In this document: positions 32,788-37,944 of the stretch, one piece after another
How positions within the stretch are numbered: position 1 is the stretch's first letter
How the letters are laid out: every line of letters starts with the position of its first letter
Assembly: GCA_017942035.1 (NCBI GenBank)
Contig: JAGAVG010000033.1
Location: 1 to 37,944 of the forward strand
Reading direction: 5' to 3'
DNA from: a bacterium
Lineage (GTDB): Bacteria; Cyanobacteriota; Vampirovibrionia; Gastranaerophilales; Gastranaerophilaceae
DNA length: 37,944 nt
Program-made: the position numbers and the translations under genes
The notes under the pieces: model-generated
The model's database searches: none
What the model saw: only the letters and a program-made list of their open reading frames with translations
What the model was told of the DNA's origin: nothing

Positions 32788-33621
32788 TTACCAAGTGGGA
32801 TAATCGTCTTTGATTTCCCAGCCGTCATATTGGATAAGTGTTGTGCAATAACCTTTTTGCCAAGTAGAGCATTTTTGCATCAGCCATTCTCTTGTTCCGT
32901 CCCAAGCATAAGTAGGTGTATTCCCAGCAATCCAGAATCCGAATGTCTTTTTGCCATCAGAAATAGTTTCTGAATCTTCAAATGGCCCGTTATCAGCTAA
33001 TTGCTTGCAATCTTTGTAATATGGACAAAATATTAGATAATTTCTAACAGATTCATTAGGTCTGGTAAAATGGTAATAATAAAACCCTGAACCGTTTTGC
33101 AGTGCACCTGTAATTCCATATCTTGATTTTTCAACTTTCATAGTTCTAACATATTTGCCAAAGGTTTCATTATAAGCATTCAATGCAGCTTCCGGATCTT
33201 TTGCACCTAAAGTTACCGATAAACTGCCGCCTTGTTCATATTCAACCTGCCTGTAAGCTTGTTGCCAAACAGACGCAAATTGCTTAACCCTCGTGGCAAC
33301 GACTTTTTTCTGATGCTTCGTAATTAACGCCGGCAACGTCATCGCCGCCACAACACCGATTATCCCGAGAGTGATAAGAACCTCCGCCAATGTAAACGCG
33401 GTTTTACGGTGACCGGCAAAGTGTGATAAAGCTTCTGCCGAAGTGTAGGCGGTTTTACGGTGACCGGCAAAGTGTGATAAAGCTTCTGCCGAAGTGAAGG
33501 CGGTTTTACGACGACTGGCAAAGTGTGATAAAGCTTCTGCCGAAGTGTAGGCGTTTTTACTACAACTGACAAAGTGTGATAAAAAAACTTCGGCCAAAGT
33601 GAACGCAAATTTCTTTTTCAT
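32788..33621 (-). CDS. prepilin-like protein with a five-fold repeated prepilin signal motif
   Basis: The 277-residue protein starts at ATG 33621 (GAGGA five bases before it); the frame extends upstream without support. It opens MKKKFAFTLAEV, which alone would be a normal prepilin signal. It then repeats a 17-residue unit ending NAYTSAEAL, TAFTSAEAL, TAYTSAEAL and finally TAFTLAEVLITLGIIGVVAAM, so the conserved glutamate recurs at 11, 29, 46, 63 and 80. Only the last copy is followed by the long hydrophobic helix needed for a pilin, so cleavage most likely occurs near residue 75. The globular part is about 180 residues, and the C-terminus is DGWEIKDDYPTW. It is divergent from the XRE regulator gene. 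Confidence 0.8.
   Translation of the reverse strand: MKKKFAFTLAEVFLSHFVSCSKNAYTSAEALSHFASRRKTAFTSAEALSHFAGHRKTAYTSAEALSHFAGHRKTAFTLAEVLITLGIIGVVAAMTLPALITKHQKKVVATRVKQFASVWQQAYRQVEYEQGGSLSVTLGAKDPEAALNAYNETFGKYVRTMKVEKSRYGITGALQNGSGFYYYHFTRPNESVRNYLIFCPYYKDCKQLADNGPFEDSETISDGKKTFGFWIAGNTPTYAWDGTREWLMQKCSTWQKGYCTTLIQYDGWEIKDDYPTW
33388..33591 (-). repeat. 51 bp tandem repeat (four units) in the prepilin leader
   Basis: The units start at 33388, 33439, 33490 and 33541. Each contains GGCAAAGTGTGATAAA (plus strand), and three of the four carry GCTTCTGC. The middle two differ at about four positions; the outer ones blend into the true prepilin signal and into the gene start. A multiple of three keeps the frame. 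There are no unique spacers, so it is not a CRISPR array. Confidence 0.9.
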
Positions 33622-33732
33622 AATTTTCCTCATAGTTATATTTGTATAATAACATATTAAACTTTGTTTGTAAATAGTTTTACTTTGTTTATTTGATTTT
33701 AAAAGCAACTTAACATAATAGAAGGTAAAGTT

Positions 33733-34056
33733 ATGACAAATATAAAAAAATTATTAGGGGCGAAGATTAGCCAAATTAGAAAAGAGAAGGGGATTTCGCA
33801 GATGAAATTTGCGGAAATACTCGGGATTTCAACAAATGCATTAAGCCTGATTGAAACCGGAAACGGCTTTTTGACTGCCGAAACCCTCGAAAAAGTTCTG
33901 GAGAACTTGAATGTTGAACCTGACGAATTATTTTCATTTGGCGGAACGAAATCTAACGAGGAATTGCATCAAAATATTCTTAAAAACTTAGAAATAATCA
34001 AAACTGACAGAACTAAACTTACGGTTATAAATACAATAATAAAAACATTAATGTAA
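33733..34056 (+). CDS. XRE-family helix-turn-helix regulator
   Basis: A 107-residue DNA-binding protein. The Cro/CI-type helix-turn-helix covers about residues 6-62 (LGAKISQIRKEKGISQMKFAEILGISTNALSLIETGN…). The C-terminal helical tail probably dimerises. It is divergent from the repeat-containing prepilin gene 112 bases away and could control it or the downstream alcohol dehydrogenase gene; both are inference. GAAGGT precedes the ATG. It shows no phage or toxin-antitoxin partner next to it, so it need not belong to a mobile element. Confidence 0.88.
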   Translation: MTNIKKLLGAKISQIRKEKGISQMKFAEILGISTNALSLIETGNGFLTAETLEKVLENLNVEPDELFSFGGTKSNEELHQNILKNLEIIKTDRTKLTVINTIIKTLM

Positions 34057-34076
34057 AAATTAAAATACCTTTGTAG

Positions 34077-34082
34077 TATAAT
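34077..34082 (+). promoter_or_regulatory. -10 box upstream of the alcohol dehydrogenase gene
   Basis: A consensus TATAAT lies 58 bases before the TTG start. No good -35 box is visible at the right distance, so this is tentative; an activator could be needed. Confidence 0.35.
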
Positions 34083-34140
34083 GTTTTCGACAATTTGAGT
34101 TATTTTTGTACAATTTTAGTGAAATATATAGGAGAAAATT

Positions 34141-35178
34141 TTGCTGGCATATAGTTACAAACAACACGGAGTTTTTGAACTGACAGAAAAACAAAAACCG
34201 GAGATTTTGAATTCCGAAGACGCAATTGTTCGGGTTACAATGAGCAGTATTTGCACAAGCGACTTACATATAAAACATGGCTCGGTGCCAAAAGCTGTGT
34301 TGGGAATTACCGTCGGACACGAGATGGTCGGAATTGTGGAAGAAGTTGGAGCAGATGTAAAAAACGTAAAAGCAGGTGATAGAGTTACGGTGAATGTCGA
34401 AACCTTCTGCGGTAAATGTTTTTTCTGTAAACACGGGTTTGTAAATAACTGTACAGATAAAAACGGCGGCTGGGCTTTGGGTTGTCGTATAGATGGCGGA
34501 CAGGCAGAATACGTTCGTGTTCCTTTGGCAAACCAGGGGCTAAATAAAATTCCTGATACAGTCACCGATGAAGAAGCTCTTTTTACAGGTGATATACTTG
34601 CAACCGGCTTTTGGGCTGCGCGTATTTCCGAAATCAAAGAAGATGACACCGTGTTAATCATCGGTGCCGGTCCGACAGGAATTTGTACATTACTTTGCGC
34701 AATGTTAAAAATTCCTAAAAAGATTATCGTGTGTGAAAAAGATGAAACAAGAAGGAATTTTGTCAAAAAGTATTACCCGAATGTAATTGTAACCGAGCCT
34801 GAAAACTGCCTTGAAACTGTAAATAAAGAAAGCGAACATGGCGGTGCAGATGTTGTTATAGAAGTTGCGGGGACAGAAGAAACTTTTCAGCTGGCATGGC
34901 AGGCAGCAAGACCAAATGCCACAGTTACAATAGTAGCATTATATGACAAGCCTATGACTTTGCCGTTACCTGAAATGTACGGAAAAAATTTGACATTTAA
35001 AACCGGCGGAGTAGATGGCTGTGACTGCGAAGAAATCTTAACTCTTATTGAGCAGGGAAAAATTGATACAACACCTCTTATTACGCACAAATTTCCGCTT
35101 AAAGATATTGAAAAAGCGTATGAAATATTTGAAAAAAGACAAGAAAATGTCATAAAAATTGCAATTGTTAATTCATAA
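34141..35178 (+). CDS. zinc-dependent medium-chain alcohol dehydrogenase
   Basis: This is an NAD(P)-dependent oxidation/reduction enzyme of the MDR superfamily, 345 residues. The catalytic zinc ligands are C38 (ICTSDLH) and H60/E61 (VGHEMVG), with D150 near the third position. The structural zinc site is complete (C90, C93, C96, C104 in CGKCFFCKHGFVNNC). The Rossmann fold starts at VLIIGAGPTGIC (171-182). The CTSDLH style resembles secondary-alcohol, sorbitol and threonine dehydrogenases; the substrate cannot be fixed. Translation starts at TTG 34141, six bases after AGGAG, with no in-frame ATG nearby. It is possibly co-transcribed with the XRE gene (84-base gap) but has its own -10 box. Confidence 0.9.
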   Translation: MLAYSYKQHGVFELTEKQKPEILNSEDAIVRVTMSSICTSDLHIKHGSVPKAVLGITVGHEMVGIVEEVGADVKNVKAGDRVTVNVETFCGKCFFCKHGFVNNCTDKNGGWALGCRIDGGQAEYVRVPLANQGLNKIPDTVTDEEALFTGDILATGFWAARISEIKEDDTVLIIGAGPTGICTLLCAMLKIPKKIIVCEKDETRRNFVKKYYPNVIVTEPENCLETVNKESEHGGADVVIEVAGTEETFQLAWQAARPNATVTIVALYDKPMTLPLPEMYGKNLTFKTGGVDGCDCEEILTLIEQGKIDTTPLITHKFPLKDIEKAYEIFEKRQENVIKIAIVNS

Positions 35179-35231
35179 TACTAAACTAAAACAAAAGTAA
35201 TTTTTGTTGGCACAATAATGTCAACCTGCCG

Positions 35232-36017
35232 CTATTTCTTCAAATAGTCCATGTTGCCCTGCTCAAGAATATATTTTGAACAAGACCAGCCATAACTTGA
35301 ACTGTTACAATCATCATTTCCAAATGTTACAATACCGTTTTTAACAAGTGCAAATAGAAATATATCTTTTGCTATGGTATTAGGCGGATTTTTACCATTA
35401 ATATCTATCCATAAAGTTCCACAAGAATTATTTACGCCATAATCATTAGTGGCACAATATGTATTTACAGCAGTTCTTAGCCACATATAAGTTCCATCGT
35501 TTAAAATTAGTTTATAATAACCATTGTTAGAGTCATAATTTGCCCAGTTATTGCCATTCAGAAGCTTAATAGTTCCATTTTGTAAACATCCGCTTGATGT
35601 TCCGCAATCTTTGGCAATTTTTAAATACGGTTTCAAATAATCCATTAACTTTTCGGTACCTTCTTTTGTAAGTCCACCTGACACATCCCATTCATCTAAA
35701 TAACCATGATCTTTAATTGCCATTAACTGTGCCTGAGACATGACAGAATAAAATTTCTTAACCTTGTTAACCGTAACCCGCTCCTGATGCTTTTGAATTA
35801 AAGGAGGCAGCGTCATCGCCGCAACAACGCCGATTATTCCGAGAGTAATCAAAACTTCCGCCAAGGTAAACGCGTTTTTGCTTTTTACCCTCTCTCTTTG
35901 TGAGAGGGTTGAATTTGTTAGTGAGCAGAATGCGAACTTACAAATTCGGGAGAGGGTTTTATGTAATGACTTTGCCCCCTCACCCTGCCCTCTTGCCTTC
36001 TGTTCTTCTATATTCAT
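35232..36017 (-). CDS. prepilin-like secreted protein with repeat-derived leader
   Basis: A 261-residue prepilin/pseudopilin. The signal NAFTLAEVLITLGIIGVVAAM begins near residue 48 (E54) and continues into a hydrophobic helix. A globular domain rich in Asn, Gly and Tyr follows (NNGYYKLILNDGTYMWLRT, SSSYGWSCS), with cysteines likely to form disulfides. The roughly 49-residue leader is long, and its RICKFAFCSLTNSTLSQRER part is encoded by a dispersed intergenic inverted repeat (35888-35958). The start at 36017 is supported by AAGGAGG eight bases upstream. As with the 22054 gene, a promoter-terminator element lies immediately upstream, pointing away. It likely belongs to the same pilus or type II-like system as the other two prepilins; no assembly ATPase or peptidase is in view. 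Confidence 0.8.
   Translation of the reverse strand: MNIEEQKARGQGEGAKSLHKTLSRICKFAFCSLTNSTLSQRERVKSKNAFTLAEVLITLGIIGVVAAMTLPPLIQKHQERVTVNKVKKFYSVMSQAQLMAIKDHGYLDEWDVSGGLTKEGTEKLMDYLKPYLKIAKDCGTSSGCLQNGTIKLLNGNNWANYDSNNGYYKLILNDGTYMWLRTAVNTYCATNDYGVNNSCGTLWIDINGKNPPNTIAKDIFLFALVKNGIVTFGNDDCNSSSYGWSCSKYILEQGNMDYLKK
35888..35958. repeat. CCCTCTC…GAATTTGT/ACAAATTC inverted repeat, copy 2 (inside a gene)
   Basis: This is nearly identical to 13656-13726 but in the opposite orientation. It is translated in frame within the prepilin leader. Confidence 0.8.
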
Positions 36018-36158
36018 ACTTTTATCCTCCTTTTCAGACTTAAACTACTTTTTAAATTTTCGCACCATAATTTATATTTTGGTGCGAGTCGGTTTGAAAC
36101 TCCCTAAAACATACCTTCTCAAAATTCAAAAAATTTACAAAAAACGACAACAGACCAC

Positions 36159-36187
36159 TTGAAAAGTGTCTGAAAATATTGTATAAT
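36159..36187 (+). promoter_or_regulatory. sigma70 promoter inside element copy 2
   Basis: TTGAAA (36159-36164), 17 bases, TATAAT (36182-36187), identical to copy 1. Transcription would begin near 36194. Confidence 0.75.
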
Positions 36188-36201
36188 AAGGCTATAAAAA
36201 A

Positions 36202-36235
36202 CTCGCACCAAAATATAAAATTTGGTGCGAGTTTT
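36202..36235 (+). terminator. intrinsic terminator inside element copy 2
   Basis: CTCGCACCAAA pairs perfectly with TTTGGTGCGAG (eight-base loop) and is followed by TTTT. The predicted RNA from the adjacent promoter is about 43 nt, almost all of it this hairpin. Confidence 0.8.
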
Positions 36236-36375
36236 ATTAATAAATTTTAAAAATTTTATGCGATACGGTAAATCATAGATTTACCACATACTACAGGTTC
36301 CGATCGCTCTCAATGACGAAATTGAGACAAAAAATACACCGAATTTGCATTCTGGTATAAGTTATTCTTTTAACG

Positions 36376-37689
36376 CTATATCTTTAACAGCGAACATACA
36401 AATTCACCAACTTTTTTAGCTACATTTTGAAGAACTGTCATCTGTTGAAATTCTCTATTAATTGCACGCTTTTCAAGTCCCATTTCATCGTGCTGTTCAC
36501 AAGATTTTAAATCTTTTGCTACAACTGTTTTAAAATTCATTTCTGCGATTTCAACTGATTCTTCATATTCGGGAGTGCCTTTTTTGAATTGACCAAATTC
36601 GTCAAGCAATTTAGTTTGGAAACTTTTAGTATCTATTCCTGCAAATTCTTTTTCATGCAGTTTCATGTATTCTTCCAAAGTCATTCCGACTCTATTAAGA
36701 GCCTCATTACTTGCTTCTTTTCCACCTAAATACATCTTTATCATATCAGATAAATGCTGTATTTCATGCGAAACAATATCTAAAATATTCACACCATCTT
36801 TCAGTTCCGCAATATCATTCACCACGTTTATTTGACCATTTCCTAGAGTTTCGGCCAATGGCACAAATCCTTTTTCAGTCAGCCACTGTTCAGGAGATTT
36901 TTCGCTTGTTTTTATACTGTGTAAATCTTTAGCTTTAACTGTTTTTATTTTCGGTGCAATACCTTCAATATTATGCAATCTTTCATTAATAATTTGTGAT
37001 AATTGTACTTTTTCCTCAAATCTATCTGCTGAAAAATCTTGATATAAAAGTGCAGGCTGGCCGTCTCGTTCTGTAATCACACTCTTTCTCATAATAAAAG
37101 GTAAATACTGCTGTTCTGATTCTGTCAAATCTAATTTGCGACCTTTTGTGTTTTTATGGTTAATTTGAGTTGGCTTACCGTCCCAATGATATTGGTAATT
37201 TATACCGGCAGGAGCTTTTCCTCGCCTCAAAACTTCAAATCCGCCCATATCACCATTTTTAGCAAGTCTGACAAATGAATTTGAGAAGAACAATTTATCT
37301 TCAAGAATATTAGCTATTATAGAATTATAATCCGTTTTCTCAACTGTTCCATCTGCAATAAAATTTCCTTCCTGATCTAATTTACCAACATTTATTGTTT
37401 TTCTGGCAGTATTAATGCACCCTATAGTTTTATCAATATCTGTTACAACATCTGTAACAGTTCCTTTATCGTCAATATACCTGGTATAATGCTGAATTGA
37501 TTTTCCATTGCTATCCTTGAAATTATAAGTTGAGAAACGACCTTTAGCTCCTATACCTTCTACTAAGTTATACTCCTTCGCATTTGCTAATGGTAAAATA
37601 GAAAGACCATTTGACCCGTGAATTTTTTCGCCGCTTTTTATTATATTTCCAAAAGATTTTTGAATTAATTTTACTGGCTTTATATTCAT
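36376..37689 (-). CDS. unknown protein with HEIQH zinc-metalloprotease-like motif
   Basis: A 437-residue protein of no named family. The short N-terminus MNIKPVKLIQKSFGNII carries the Phe-Gly motif seen in other unknown proteins here, and there is no classical signal peptide. HEIQH at 308-312 (DIVSHEIQHLSDM) fits the HExxH zinc-binding motif, and the downstream acidic helix HDEMGLEKRAINREF (E406, ExxA) could give a third ligand. The first 200 residues are beta-rich, with GKGRFSTYNF-like and HYTRYIDDKG-like stretches. It could be a peptidase or a diverged, inactive relative. ATG 37689 has AAGGAAA upstream. The third promoter element lies about 100 bases upstream and points into the gene. Confidence 0.65.
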   Translation of the reverse strand: MNIKPVKLIQKSFGNIIKSGEKIHGSNGLSILPLANAKEYNLVEGIGAKGRFSTYNFKDSNGKSIQHYTRYIDDKGTVTDVVTDIDKTIGCINTARKTINVGKLDQEGNFIADGTVEKTDYNSIIANILEDKLFFSNSFVRLAKNGDMGGFEVLRRGKAPAGINYQYHWDGKPTQINHKNTKGRKLDLTESEQQYLPFIMRKSVITERDGQPALLYQDFSADRFEEKVQLSQIINERLHNIEGIAPKIKTVKAKDLHSIKTSEKSPEQWLTEKGFVPLAETLGNGQINVVNDIAELKDGVNILDIVSHEIQHLSDMIKMYLGGKEASNEALNRVGMTLEEYMKLHEKEFAGIDTKSFQTKLLDEFGQFKKGTPEYEESVEIAEMNFKTVVAKDLKSCEQHDEMGLEKRAINREFQQMTVLQNVAKKVGEFVCSLLKI

Positions 37690-37786
37690 AACTTTTCCTT
37701 TAAAGTTGTGCTAACGTATATTTAAAATACATAAACCTTAAAGTTTGCTATAATATTAAAATTTATTAAATTAATAAAATTTGAAC

Positions 37787-37818
37787 AAAAAAAAGCACCA
37801 AACTTTATATTTTGATGC
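37787..37818 (-). terminator. intrinsic terminator inside element copy 3
   Basis: On the minus strand, GCATCAAA pairs with TTTGGTGC (one G-U pair) and is followed by eight Ts. Read-through would enter the HEIQH protein gene. Confidence 0.7.
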
Positions 37819-37944
37819 GAGTTTTTTATAGCCTTATTATACAATATTTTCCACCACATTTCAAGTGGTCGTTTGTTGTTTTTTGTGAAATTTTTGAAAT
37901 TTAAGAAGGTATGTTTTAGTGAGTTTCAGACCTATTCGCATCAA
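37788..37944 (-). repeat. ~170 bp palindrome-ended element with promoter and terminator, copy 3 (cut by the window end)
   Basis: It is on the minus strand with the same order: TTGATGCGAAT (remaining half of the outer palindrome, at the window end), AAACATACCTTCTTAAA, the promoter, then CTCGCATCAAA…TTTGGTGC and T8. The stem has C-to-T changes that keep pairing as G-U, which suggests the hairpin matters. It points toward the HEIQH protein gene. Confidence 0.85.
37836..37864 (-). promoter_or_regulatory. sigma70 promoter inside element copy 3
   Basis: On the minus strand, TTGAAA (37859-37864) and TATAAT (37836-37841) are 17 bases apart, as in the other copies. Confidence 0.75.

Larger units (their letters stand above)
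36060..36236 (+). repeat. ~170 bp palindrome-ended element with promoter and terminator, copy 2
   Basis: CGCACCATAATTTATATTTT…GGTGCG (36061-36086) is the left palindrome and CTCGCACCAAA…TTTGGTGCGAG (36202-36231) the right. The interior closely matches copy 1, including ACATACCTTCT, the palindrome over the -35 box and the promoter. This copy has the best-preserved terminator. It lies upstream of, and points away from, the 35232 prepilin gene, toward the 3' end of the 36376 gene. Confidence 0.88.

Noticed and set aside
33388-33591. CRISPR-like array of direct repeats
   Set aside because: The units are contiguous with no spacers, are a multiple of three long and stay in frame inside a prepilin gene, so this is a coding tandem repeat. 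No cas gene is present.
36267-36285. Terminator downstream of the HEIQH gene (GGTAAATC/GATTTACC hairpin)
   Set aside because: The stem is short and no T-tract follows on either strand. It is more likely a relative of the GGTAGACT…AGTCTACC intergenic palindrome.

Overview
The window comes from an AT-rich, diderm, flagellated and probably anaerobic bacterium. The diderm call rests on an RND efflux pump with a TolC-like channel and on a porin-like barrel. Three prepilin-like proteins carry an AFTLAEVLITLG signal, several short lineage-style proteins share an N-terminal Phe-Gly motif, and there is a B12-dependent ribonucleotide reductase beside a hydrogenase-like membrane complex. Together these fit a gut member of the Vampirovibrionia (Melainabacteria, order Gastranaerophilales). 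That assignment is an inference from gene style; no rRNA is present.

Layout. 1-5.1 kb: class II ribonucleotide reductase (nrdJ), an unknown small protein, RNase HI (rnhA, minus) and a large ferritin-like protein. 5.1-11.1 kb: a three-gene RND efflux operon (membrane fusion protein, inner-membrane pump, outer-membrane channel) with a near-consensus promoter. 11.2-13.5 kb, minus strand: a formate/nitrite-type channel followed after 12 bases by an outer-membrane barrel. 13.5-14.7 kb: a repeat-rich interval with one small unknown gene. 14.7-21.9 kb: a six-gene operon with Hyf-like order B-C-E-F-G-I. Its large subunit lacks most of the cysteines that hold a NiFe centre, so it looks like an Ehr-type (energy-converting hydrogenase-related) complex rather than a working hydrogenase. 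22-25.5 kb: a prepilin-like gene, then four flagellar rod genes (two FlgF/FlgG type, flgB, flgC). 26.1-29.3 kb: tRNA-Leu(GAG) preceded by three copies of its own 5' region and followed by a small element with a large serine recombinase. 29.3-37.9 kb: lineage-type unknown proteins, an orphan OppD-like ATPase, two more prepilin-like genes, an XRE regulator, a zinc alcohol dehydrogenase and a HEIQH metalloprotease-like protein.

The most unusual content is the repeat layer. A ~170 bp element occurs three times. Both of its ends are near-identical palindromes, and inside it a sigma70 promoter is followed at once by an intrinsic terminator, predicting a ~43 nt RNA. A second element of ~143 bp has 23 bp inverted ends and a possible 8 bp target duplication. 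The cleaved leader peptides of all three prepilins are encoded by repeated DNA: intergenic repeats in two cases, and in the third a 51 bp tandem repeat that re-creates the prepilin signal motif about five times. Two prepilin genes also share an ~88 bp repeat directly after their stop codons.

How parts may work together (inference): the formate-type channel and the Ehr-like complex are neighbours and could take part in one anaerobic energy circuit, but no formate dehydrogenase or hydrogenase maturation gene is in view to prove it.
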